From contig NZ_CP015506.1 in the NCBI RefSeq assembly GCF_000294775.2, positions 3,261,501 to 3,325,500 of the forward strand: a stretch of 64,000 nt of DNA, read 5' to 3'. Positions 32,544 through 40,308 of this stretch are shown piece by piece. Within the stretch, counting starts at the first letter, position 1. Every line of letters begins with the position of its first letter. The DNA is from Cytobacillus oceanisediminis 2691. Lineage in GTDB: Bacteria > Bacillota > Bacilli > Bacillales > Cytobacillaceae. The translations under genes were made by a program, and so were the position numbers. The notes beneath the pieces are model-generated. The model ran no database searches, was not told the origin of the DNA, and saw only the letters and a program-made list of their open reading frames with translations.

Positions 32544-34487
32544 TCATGGAAATGGGTGAGGATGTGGATTAAGCTGTTCAACTGTAAGGGGTTCTTTTGC
32601 ATATCCCAGTTTCATTGGGACCTCAAGCACCCTCTCAAGCCCTGTTACACGTGTCAGGTGGTGTCCAAATGTCATTGACAGCATACCCGGAATCAGCACT
32701 TTGACACAATGCAATCCGCTCCGCTGTATTTCCGGTGTCGTCTGATCCACCACTATTACATCAAGATTTTGCCGGTGCAATGCCTGAAGAAGGTCCTGCA
32801 GATCATCTGTCAGGTCTGCATGTCTTCTCTCCCGCTTGAACTCCTCGGAAAACGTTCGGAGCGGACGGTTTTCATCCAGCAAAAACTTCAGGCGCTCCTC
32901 CGCTTGCGGCAAGCCGTAAAGCATCCCATGGTCATCCATTTTGCCGACGAGGGAAGAATCCTGCAGCATTCGCAAAAATTCCCCCTTGTTTTCTTCGAGT
33001 TTATCATCCAGTGTCCCCATCATTCCGGCTAACTCATGAACAGCGCTTTTTACCGCCCGGACCGGGTCGGGATGAGCTCCAGCCGCACAAATGATATTCA
33101 ATCCTTTTTTCTTCCTGTTTTTCGCCATCGCCCAAACACTTGGAATTCCATGCTCCATTGTGGCGTTATACAGATGCAGATCATATCCCGCCACTGTCCT
33201 CACCCGATCAATCATCAGCTGCAATTCCTGTTCATTGGAGGAATAAGGATCAAGACGCGGCAGGGACAGCTGCCCATACCAGGTCATCAGGAATGAATCA
33301 CGCTCCACCACTTCTAAAATACCGTAGAAGATCGCTTCTTCCAGGCTGCCGCCCAGCGCGCATCCGTTGGATGTTTCATAGACAAATCCATTCCCGCAGC
33401 CCAGGCTGTAATAAGCAAGCAGCTCAGGAACCAAAATCGGGCGCTCCTGCAAAAACGAATAACCCCATACCCAATTCATCGGGTTATCTGGATTAAATTT
33501 TTTAAATGGAAAGTTGGGCCGTGCATATTGATCATCCGCATGCACACCTACTTTTACAGGATTAAGAGCCCGATCTTCCAGGTTGCGGAAACTGTCATAG
33601 ACTGCTGTCCTCTTTCCACGGGGCGATATGCCGCATGAACGCTCAAGCCCCTCCAGGATGGCTGTCAGCTCGCTCACCTTATAGGAATGAGTGCGGCCAG
33701 CCACGCCTTCGTCCCCTCTAAACAGCGGAAGGTTTACGACTACATCCGCAAAAGGCGGCGTGAAATCATACATTTTCCCATTCATTAAACCAGTCCGCGG
33801 ATCCAGATAATTTTTGGCGAGCGTTTGTTCTAAATCTTCCAATGATCGGCAGCGGTAACTGGCTGCGCTTATTTTCGGACTTGGCTTAATGGTAATTCTT
33901 GCAGCTTCCTGTGAATCTTCAGGCAGGGAGCTGCACACTGGGCACATTGAATCCGGCAAAATGAGGTGGCAAGAGGTTTTAAATGTTTTCAGGCTGACCA
34001 AATACATTCGCCCTTCCAGATCCGCCAAACTGCCCTCCAGTACCCTTTTTACCTCTGACACAAGCAGGCAGGACATCTGTAAAAGGCCTGTGCGCGATGC
34101 CCAGGCATCACGCTCTAATCCGCTGCTCCCTTCGAGTCTCTGCTGCAGTTCCCACATCTCTTCCCGGTCACGCCCTGCCAGGAGTTTTCGAGTGTCCGCA
34201 CACTGTGAGCATCCCGGCGCGGACGGGTGAACAAATGGGCCAATCACACCCTCTCCAAATGATACAAAGCCCCGCAGCCAGGGAATACCTGATGATCGTG
34301 ACACCTCCTCCGCCTTTTTATGAACTGAAGGCATCCAGCTATCGTGCACCACCAGTATCAAATCAGTCCCAACCGGCAGTTCAGGCTCAAAGTTCACATG
34401 ACGAACTACCTTATATTCGGCGGGCAGTTCTTTGCTTACGCTGTCCGCCAGCAGTCCCTCTCCGACAACTACCACGACAGCACTCAC
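32544..34487 (-). CDS. TOMM cyclodehydratase: E1-like/YcaO fusion
   Basis: A 647-residue fused C-D protein. The N-terminal E1/ThiF-like docking domain (about 1-210) starts VVVVVGEGLLADSV and holds two CxxC zinc pairs (CSQCAD, CPVCSS). The C-terminal YcaO domain (about 220-647) has the leading motif RSLEDLEQTLAKNYLDPRTG, the ATP-binding segment ALGGSLEEAIFYGILEVVERDSFLMTW, and the proline-rich C-terminus PHPHPFP, a hallmark of TOMM YcaO enzymes. It activates peptide amides with ATP to cyclise Cys/Ser/Thr into azolines. The GTG start overlaps the upstream stop (GTGA); GAGGAGG lies before it. Confidence 0.93.
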   Translation of the reverse strand: MSAVVVVVGEGLLADSVSKELPAEYKVVRHVNFEPELPVGTDLILVVHDSWMPSVHKKAEEVSRSSGIPWLRGFVSFGEGVIGPFVHPSAPGCSQCADTRKLLAGRDREEMWELQQRLEGSSGLERDAWASRTGLLQMSCLLVSEVKRVLEGSLADLEGRMYLVSLKTFKTSCHLILPDSMCPVCSSLPEDSQEAARITIKPSPKISAASYRCRSLEDLEQTLAKNYLDPRTGLMNGKMYDFTPPFADVVVNLPLFRGDEGVAGRTHSYKVSELTAILEGLERSCGISPRGKRTAVYDSFRNLEDRALNPVKVGVHADDQYARPNFPFKKFNPDNPMNWVWGYSFLQERPILVPELLAYYSLGCGNGFVYETSNGCALGGSLEEAIFYGILEVVERDSFLMTWYGQLSLPRLDPYSSNEQELQLMIDRVRTVAGYDLHLYNATMEHGIPSVWAMAKNRKKKGLNIICAAGAHPDPVRAVKSAVHELAGMMGTLDDKLEENKGEFLRMLQDSSLVGKMDDHGMLYGLPQAEERLKFLLDENRPLRTFSEEFKRERRHADLTDDLQDLLQALHRQNLDVIVVDQTTPEIQRSGLHCVKVLIPGMLSMTFGHHLTRVTGLERVLEVPMKLGYAKEPLTVEQLNPHPHPFP

Positions 34488-36439
34488 TGAGATTCCTCCT
34501 CTCTTATGAACACCCCAAACACCCCTGCCAGACTCTCTTTCAAAAATGGCTCGAACGAAAATTCACAGACTAAGAGCCGCTTGCTGTTTTCTTCCAGCAC
34601 CCTTCTTGCAGACAGCAATAGCTGGGTTTGTTCCTTCTCATCACAAGGAGGAATGACTAGACTTTGAGGCTCCTTTTCTTCGAGAAGCACAGATGGTGCC
34701 TCCACAGCGGTCCCCTTATGAGTCCCCAATTGGTTTTGCATCTGTATAATCGCATGCTGCAGCGCTTTCCTCAGAGCTAATGTGTTATTAAAGCCAACAC
34801 TGCCATACCAGCGATCGTCCGTGCCGACCCAGACCACAGGGAAGCCGTATACTCCCTCACCCCGGCAGATTTTCGGTGCTCCCTGCATCGTTGTCAATGC
34901 ATCCAAATAGAACCTGCATCGTTCATCTTCTACTGCATTCAAATGGAGCGGAGAAACTGTTTTCTGAACCTCTTGACGCTTAGCCAGTTTCTCTTCCAAA
35001 CACCTATCCAGCCCGCGTAAAACACCCTCCGCAAATGTTTCCCCTGCTCCAATTCCAGCAAATTCATTTAAATTTAAAATATTCCCCTTTATTTCGCTAT
35101 TTGGAGGCAGTTCAAGCCGGCCAGCCATCCGCGATACATACGCTTCAATCCCGGTCAACCCCGCTTCCCTGCGCGCCTCGTCATGCCTCAAATCTGTACA
35201 GATTATATTTTGGAGGAGCTCTGCCGGGCCCTTTGACAACGGGTCTGCTGCCTGTACGCTGCACTGTGCCAGCGGAAGCTGCTTTAAATCCCCCTCCTCC
35301 CATGTATGAAAAATCCCGGATTCTTTGGAAGTCAATTGGCTGAAAAACAGAAACAAACTGTCAGTCTTATTTCTTTCGGAACTCTGCCCGATCCTCTGAT
35401 CAACATCTTGAATCCATTCCACAGCAGCATTTCCGGTCAGGTTCGGATGTGGCAGGTAGGAATGCCAATTTCCTTCAAGCGTCTCCAGATTCAGCAGGAA
35501 AAACTGATTTCTCTGTTCAGCACTGATTAATCCGGTGACCTCTTTAAACAGTTCAAACACGATTAAATTAGCCAGCATCGCTCCTGCCGTTGGGGAGGTG
35601 GTGTGCAATTGCTTGTCTTCGCAAAACGCGGATTGATGGACTCTATGCCAGGCAGACTCCCAGCAGCCTTCTGATTCCGGATGCACGAGAGGCCCTGCCA
35701 TACCAGCCTGTTTGTAGATAATAGCAGGAAGAAATATCTTCTTCTCTTTCCGGCACGCGGCATGTATAACCTGCAGTTCCTCTACATTCCCTGCTTCCGA
35801 AACATATAAAATGGAATCATAAGGCTGTATCAATTCCTCCCAGGGACAGTCTTCTTCCTTCTGGTGTGTTACGTCCTCAACTGAAACTTCGGGGTCTGTT
35901 TGCCGGGCATGTGCGACAATCTCATTCAGCCGCCTTGTATTCGTCGATTCAGGGTCTGTAATGACCATATGAACTTTAGGCAATCCGGACTCAATCAGCG
36001 AAGAAACCAGCGAAACCAAAAAAGGGCCAGATCCTGCTGCCAGCACTTTTTCCTGCCGGTAGGCCTGGAATCGGTATGCACCCGAGTCACCGAAGCTTTC
36101 CAATAATTCGATTTGAGAAGAATACTTTTTAAGGACATGATCTTCCAATTGATGAGGATGGTCCCCGCTTACATCCCTTACAAAGCCGTTACGGTATAGC
36201 ACTTCTGCAATTTCAAACACCCGATCCCTATGCGGGCCCGGCAAGCCGGCTGTCAATTCCCCCAGCGAATGCTCGCCATTAAACATTGGCATCAGCTTTT
36301 GAACCCACTGATCGATCATAGTTCCTTCCATTTGGAAGGAACTTACATTATTGCGGAAATACACACCCTTAGTTGGATCTGGGAGAAAAAACGTGTCCCT
36401 TTTTACCTTCAGCCGCATAGAAGGGGTCAAATTTTTCAT
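34484..36439 (-). CDS. ThiF-like TOMM (thiazole bacteriocin) maturation protein
   Basis: A 651-residue protein matching the 'putative thiazole-containing bacteriocin maturation protein' family known from Bacillus heterocycloanthracin clusters. The N-terminus MRLKVKRDTFFLPDPTKGVYFRNN is typical, and a middle region (about 130-260) resembles the Rossmann-like E1/ThiF fold with KVLAAGSGPFLVSLVSSLIES. The C-terminal part contains a YcaO-like architecture without clear ATP motifs. It probably binds the precursor leader and acts as a partner of the cyclodehydratase; the exact role in this subfamily is unproven. AAGGAGG precedes the ATG. First gene of the maturation operon. Confidence 0.88.
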   Translation of the reverse strand: MKNLTPSMRLKVKRDTFFLPDPTKGVYFRNNVSSFQMEGTMIDQWVQKLMPMFNGEHSLGELTAGLPGPHRDRVFEIAEVLYRNGFVRDVSGDHPHQLEDHVLKKYSSQIELLESFGDSGAYRFQAYRQEKVLAAGSGPFLVSLVSSLIESGLPKVHMVITDPESTNTRRLNEIVAHARQTDPEVSVEDVTHQKEEDCPWEELIQPYDSILYVSEAGNVEELQVIHAACRKEKKIFLPAIIYKQAGMAGPLVHPESEGCWESAWHRVHQSAFCEDKQLHTTSPTAGAMLANLIVFELFKEVTGLISAEQRNQFFLLNLETLEGNWHSYLPHPNLTGNAAVEWIQDVDQRIGQSSERNKTDSLFLFFSQLTSKESGIFHTWEEGDLKQLPLAQCSVQAADPLSKGPAELLQNIICTDLRHDEARREAGLTGIEAYVSRMAGRLELPPNSEIKGNILNLNEFAGIGAGETFAEGVLRGLDRCLEEKLAKRQEVQKTVSPLHLNAVEDERCRFYLDALTTMQGAPKICRGEGVYGFPVVWVGTDDRWYGSVGFNNTLALRKALQHAIIQMQNQLGTHKGTAVEAPSVLLEEKEPQSLVIPPCDEKEQTQLLLSARRVLEENSKRLLVCEFSFEPFLKESLAGVFGVFIREEESQ

Positions 36440-36543
36440 TTCGCGCCTCCTTACCCGTAAACTGTTCCTATTTATTAAACATTACTTTCTCTATAATCCT
36501 ATGTACCGGGCTTTGTCTCATATGTCTTACCTTCAAGAGAAGA

Positions 36544-36564
36544 GCCCCTGCAAAATGCAGGGGC
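36544..36564 (-). terminator. Hairpin between TOMM precursor and maturation genes
   Basis: GCCCCTGCA (36544-36552), loop AAA, TGCAGGGGC (36556-36564): a perfect nine-base stem 46 bases after the precursor stop, followed on the minus strand by TCTTCTCTT. A leaky terminator here would give excess precursor over enzymes. Confidence 0.75.
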
Positions 36565-36610
36565 CTTCCTTTTGCAATACAGCAAGGATTGTTTTATAGA
36601 TTCATGGTTA

Positions 36611-36874
36611 TCAACCACCGCAGCGGCCGCCACAACGGCCTCCGCAGCGACCGCCGCACCTAAAACAATTAGAGCATCTGAAACAGTTGAAACAATTAAA
36701 ACAGTTAAAGCAGTTGAAACAGAAGAAGAAAAAGCAGCTAAAGCAGCGGCCAAAACCAAAACCGATTTGCCGGGATTGATCATTATAATACTGGCTTTGA
36801 TCCCATGGAACCGCCTCGTTCGCATGGAAATCACCAACATTCAGCATTTGAAGATCTCTCTGAAAATCATTCAT
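36611..36874 (-). CDS. TOMM precursor, heterocycloanthracin/sonorensin family
   Basis: An 87-residue precursor. The start MNDFQRDLQML at 36874 has GGAGG seven bases upstream. The leader (about 1-36) contains DFQRDLQMLNVGDFHANE and PWDQSQYY, matching heterocycloanthracin/sonorensin leaders. The core begins after IGFGFGR. It has 13 Cys: CFSC, then CFNC repeated with Cys every third residue (52-73), then RCGG repeated with Cys every fourth residue (73-85). The spacing fits multiple thiazole formation. It lies directly upstream of the three maturation genes on the same strand. No other precursor was seen. Confidence 0.92.
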   Translation of the reverse strand: MNDFQRDLQMLNVGDFHANEAVPWDQSQYYNDQSRQIGFGFGRCFSCFFFFCFNCFNCFNCFNCFRCSNCFRCGGRCGGRCGGRCGG

Positions 36875-36923
36875 GTTCATACCTCCATAAATATTAATAA
36901 GCTGTGCCTGCAACAAAGGGCAA

Positions 36924-37034
36924 TCATGAAGAACAGCAGAAATCAATCGGCATTTCTTTGAATTCATCCATTCTCCGAATACTCTCCTCATCAAAATATG
37001 TGCCGGGCTGGGGTATTGTTACTGAATCAAACAC
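36924..37034 (-). CDS. Possible 36-aa peptide upstream of TOMM precursor
   Basis: A minus-strand frame from a GTG at 37034 encodes VFDSVTIPQPGTYFDE... then ...SIRRMDEFKEMPIDFCCSS and ends 49 bases before the precursor start. Its composition looks coding, but the ribosome binding site (CTGGG directly before GTG) is poor. It could be the tail of a lost gene or a small peptide of the cluster. Not recognised. Confidence 0.3.
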   Translation of the reverse strand: MFDSVTIPQPGTYFDEESIRRMDEFKEMPIDFCCSS

Positions 37035-37159
37035 CCAGATTTATCGGGTTCCATATAACCATGCAGAAAGGAATAAGGTTCATGGCATTTATAGCTCTAC
37101 ATAGTACAATTTTGGGCAATACTAAATAAGTAATGGCATTCTTAATGGAGGGCAGAAAT

Positions 37160-38584
37160 TTGAATCATACCTGGCTATCTCTCATACCATTTATAATCGT
37201 AATCGGAATGTCCATCTGGCTGAAAAACATCCTTCCAGGCTTAGTAGTCGGCATTCTCGTTGGTTCCATCATTGTTTCAGCTGATTTGCTGACAGGTACG
37301 GAGCAATCAGTCGCTTATATCGTGACAACCCTTTCAGATGAAACAAATATTAAGATTGTCGGGTTTTTATATTTGTTCGGAGGGCTTGTCGGGATGATGA
37401 ATATCTCAGGAGGCATTAAGGGGTTTTCCGAATGGGCCGGGAGGCGGATCCGATCTGAGCGGGGTCTTCTTGTGTTCATCTGGATCACCCTCCCTTTCAC
37501 TTTCATGATGCCGATGTTCCGGATTATGATGATTGGGCCTATTATTAAATCCTTAATCAAAAAGATGAACCTGTCCAAGCAAAAAGTGGGCATGACCTTG
37601 GATATTTCAACCGAATCAGTCATCGTGCTCCTGCCGGTTGCAACGGCATTTGTGGGCTTCATGGTGTCCCTGGTTGAAGGCGGCATCAGCGGGCTGAACC
37701 TGGATATGTCGGCATATGAGATCTTTTTATTAAGTATTTTGTTTAACTTTTACGCGATCATTATGCTGCTGATCGGAATCATTCAAACCTTTTGGCGCCG
37801 GAAAAAGACGGGAGAGCAAAATGGGGAGGCCCATACCGATTTGGAGGAAAAAGAGCATGAGTTCCATCGGATGGGAATTAAAAAGGAATTATCCCTTGTC
37901 AAAGCCCAGCCATGGCATTTGATTTTACCGGTGATTTTATTGCTTGCCTTTTCTCTGTTCCTGTTATGGCAGGATGGCATGGCACAGGGTGCAAATACAA
38001 TATTCGAGGCCTTTTCCATGGCAGATGCAACCTTTGTGATGCTGCTTGCTGTTTTTATTACCCTCGTTTTAACCTTTATTTTCTACATAATAAGACGGGA
38101 GAAGATGAACGAAATCCTTTATCATTTTTATGATGGAGGCAATCAGATGATGGAGGCGATCAGCCTGCTCATCCTGATTTGGGCACTGACCTTAGCTGCA
38201 GAGGATCTTGGATTTTCCGAATTCATCGGGAGTTCACTCGGAAGCTTTCTGCCTGCCTTCCTGACTCCAGCAGCCATCTTCGTGCTCGGTTCAGTGGTCG
38301 GCTACTTTATAGGAAGCTCATGGGGAACCTGGGGATTATTCATGCCGCTTGGAATTACCCTGGCGGTTTCGACTGGCGCCTCCATTCCGCTTACCGTTGG
38401 AGCCGTATTCGCAAGCGGGGCATTCGGAGCGTTAACCTCACCGCTTGGAGATACGACCATTACCACTGCTTCGATCTTAGATATGGACCTTGTGGATTAT
38501 GCACGATATAAATTGAAGGTCTCAGCCATTGGCGGTGTGATTGCAGCGGGGTTATTCATTGCAAGCGGGATTTTTATTTCCTAG
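37160..38584 (+). CDS. NhaC-type Na+/H+ antiporter family protein
   Basis: The start is taken at TTG 37160 (MNHTWLSLIPF) because GGAGGG lies eight bases upstream; an ATG at 37133 has no Shine-Dalgarno site. The 474-residue protein has 11-12 helices, with SLIPFIIVIGMSIWLKNILPGL at the N-terminus and GSSWGTWGLFMPLGITLA and FGALTSPLGDTTITTASI near the C-terminus. Both are NhaC-family motifs with polar residues in unwound helices. It likely exchanges Na+ or an organic ion (arginine-ornithine and malate-lactate antiporters belong here) for protons. It is followed by an amine oxidase gene on the same strand, so a role with amines or amino acids is possible. Confidence 0.83.
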   Translation: MNHTWLSLIPFIIVIGMSIWLKNILPGLVVGILVGSIIVSADLLTGTEQSVAYIVTTLSDETNIKIVGFLYLFGGLVGMMNISGGIKGFSEWAGRRIRSERGLLVFIWITLPFTFMMPMFRIMMIGPIIKSLIKKMNLSKQKVGMTLDISTESVIVLLPVATAFVGFMVSLVEGGISGLNLDMSAYEIFLLSILFNFYAIIMLLIGIIQTFWRRKKTGEQNGEAHTDLEEKEHEFHRMGIKKELSLVKAQPWHLILPVILLLAFSLFLLWQDGMAQGANTIFEAFSMADATFVMLLAVFITLVLTFIFYIIRREKMNEILYHFYDGGNQMMEAISLLILIWALTLAAEDLGFSEFIGSSLGSFLPAFLTPAAIFVLGSVVGYFIGSSWGTWGLFMPLGITLAVSTGASIPLTVGAVFASGAFGALTSPLGDTTITTASILDMDLVDYARYKLKVSAIGGVIAAGLFIASGIFIS

Positions 38585-38643
38585 GAAGTTTGTATTCACT
38601 TCTGCCGTGTCCAGCAGTCCCTTTTCCACTTATGCACATAGTG

Positions 38644-38682
38644 ATTCATGCAGATGAATATACTGCAATGAATCCTATTGCA
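38644..38682. promoter_or_regulatory. Two short inverted repeats before the amine oxidase gene
   Basis: ATTCAT-GCAG-ATGAAT (38644-38659) and TGCAAT-GAATCCT-ATTGCA (38664-38682) lie back to back 14-52 bases before the start codon at 38696, overlapping the expected promoter/leader. Candidate operator only. Confidence 0.35.
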
Positions 38683-38695
38683 AAGGGGCGGTGAG

Positions 38696-40150
38696 ATGAC
38701 TTGGAAGAAAAAGCCGGAATTAACGAATGATCAAATGCTGAATGTGATTCATCACGGCCTTCCAAAGACACAGTCGCCAAAGCATATCATCATTGTTGGT
38801 GCAGGTATGGCTGGCCTGGTGGCAGGTTCTTTATTAAAGGAATCGGGGCATAAGATCACCATTCTTGAAGCAAATGACAGAATAGGCGGACGGGTATATA
38901 CCATGCGCTCCCCTTTCAGCAAAGGATTATTCTTTAACGCAGGCCCAATGAGGATTCCTCATATCCATTCGCTTACCTTGTCCTATATAAAAAAATTCAA
39001 GCTCCCTATAAATGTTTTTATAAACCGCACTCCTATGGATCTTCTTTACGCAAATGGCATTAAAACACGGCTTGAGGTGTTTGAACGCTATCCAGGCATA
39101 TTAAATTTCCCCATTCATCCTAATGAGAGAGGAAAATCGGCTGAAACGCTTCTGCTGACAGCGGTACAGCCTTTTATTGACTTTGTCAGCACAGACCCCG
39201 CCAGAAATTGGGCCATTTTGGAAAGCCAATATAAAAAATACTCTTTTGGCTACATATTAAACCTTTATTTTTCAGCTGGTGCGATTGATATGATCGGTGT
39301 GCTGCTGGATTTGGAAGCATTTATGGGAATGTCTTTTACCGAAGTTTTACGTGAGTTAGTCATTTTCACTTCTCCAGGAGCTTACTATGAAATAACAGGC
39401 GGAATGGACCGATTGCCAAAGGCTTTCCTCCCTCAATTGAAAAATGATATTCATCTTCATCAAAAAATGACTGGAATCATTCAGGACACAAACAGCGTGA
39501 CCATTCAATTAACCCATCAGCAGACCAATGAGCATTCCACCATAACCGGAGACCTTGCCATTATCACTATCCCCTTTTCAGTTATGAGATTCGTCAATAT
39601 CGAACCCTTTCATTCATTTTCCTATTTCAAGCGGAGAGCTATTCGCGAACTTAATTATATGGCAGCAACCAAAATCGCCATTGAGTTTAAGTCCCGGTTT
39701 TGGGAGATAGCAGGCCAGCCGGGCGGCAAAACCATTACAGACCAGCCGATTCGATTTACCTATCTTCCAAGCCATGGGATTGGCACAAGCGGCCCTGCCA
39801 TTCTTATTGCCAGCTATACCTGGGCGGATGAGGCTCATACGTGGGATAGCCAGCCGGAGGAGATGCGTATTCAATACGCACTAAAAAACCTGGCGGATAT
39901 TTACGGCAATATCGTTTATAGCGAATTTGCTGCAGGTGCTTCATACAGCTGGGCACTGGATCCTTTTGCTTCTGGCGGATTTTCATTCTTTGAACCAGGA
40001 CAGGAAACCGAATTGTTTCCCGGTATTGTTTCACCTGCGGGGCGTGTCCATTTTGCCGGAGAGCATGCATCCAAAACCCGGACATGGATTCAAGGGGCAA
40101 TCGAATCCGGCATACGAGCTGCATATGAGGTAAATGATTTGCCTAAGTAA
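38696..40150 (+). CDS. Flavin-dependent amine oxidase
   Basis: The start [10 protein letters not shown] at 38696 is taken after GGGGCGGTGAG; the longer frame is less likely. The 484-residue protein is of the flavin monoamine oxidase/L-amino-acid oxidase family. The FAD-binding Rossmann motif is [17 protein letters not shown] (about 32-48), with [14 protein letters not shown] and the C-terminal FAD motif [22 protein letters not shown] (in two segments). It oxidatively deaminates an amine or L-amino acid, releasing ammonia and H2O2. The gene follows the NhaC-type antiporter with 111 bases between. Confidence 0.87.
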   Translation: MTWKKKPELTNDQMLNVIHHGLPKTQSPKHIIIVGAGMAGLVAGSLLKESGHKITILEANDRIGGRVYTMRSPFSKGLFFNAGPMRIPHIHSLTLSYIKKFKLPINVFINRTPMDLLYANGIKTRLEVFERYPGILNFPIHPNERGKSAETLLLTAVQPFIDFVSTDPARNWAILESQYKKYSFGYILNLYFSAGAIDMIGVLLDLEAFMGMSFTEVLRELVIFTSPGAYYEITGGMDRLPKAFLPQLKNDIHLHQKMTGIIQDTNSVTIQLTHQQTNEHSTITGDLAIITIPFSVMRFVNIEPFHSFSYFKRRAIRELNYMAATKIAIEFKSRFWEIAGQPGGKTITDQPIRFTYLPSHGIGTSGPAILIASYTWADEAHTWDSQPEEMRIQYALKNLADIYGNIVYSEFAAGASYSWALDPFASGGFSFFEPGQETELFPGIVSPAGRVHFAGEHASKTRTWIQGAIESGIRAAYEVNDLPK

Positions 40151-40255
40151 GTAATTTTTAAATACTGGTGTAATGGCTGATTAGAAATCTACTTCTGCTT
40201 AAACGGATTATCTAACTATTAGTTCATATTATGGGCCGAAACGCATTGACACAAA

Positions 40256-40291
40256 GAAGAAAAAGCGATCTCTCCAAAACTGGAGGATCGC
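40256..40291 (-). terminator. Terminator of the MutS2-like gene
   Basis: GCGATC (40265) pairs with GATCGC (40291), extended by CTCC/GGAG with one bulge; on the minus strand it is followed by TTTTTCTT. Confidence 0.8.
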
Positions 40292-40308
40292 CTTCATACC
40301 ATTAGACA

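Noticed and set aside
34097..34573. Plus-strand ORF of 158 codons
   Set aside because: Antisense shadow of the YcaO and ThiF-like genes, His/Pro/Ser-rich, no Shine-Dalgarno site.
36611..36742. Tandem short repeats resembling a small repeat array or CRISPR
   Set aside because: The repeats are coding triplets of the precursor core, 9-12 bases apart, without spacers.
36572..36961. Plus-strand ORF of 129 codons rich in Ala/Thr/Val/Glu (TTAAAATTASAATAAPKTIR)
   Set aside because: It is the antisense shadow of the Cys/Phe/Asn/Gly repeats of the TOMM precursor; its low-complexity composition is fully explained by that and it has no ribosome binding site.
37160..38584. NhaC-like protein as the TOMM exporter
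   Set aside because: It is on the opposite strand, has clear ion-antiporter motifs, and fits better with the following amine oxidase gene.
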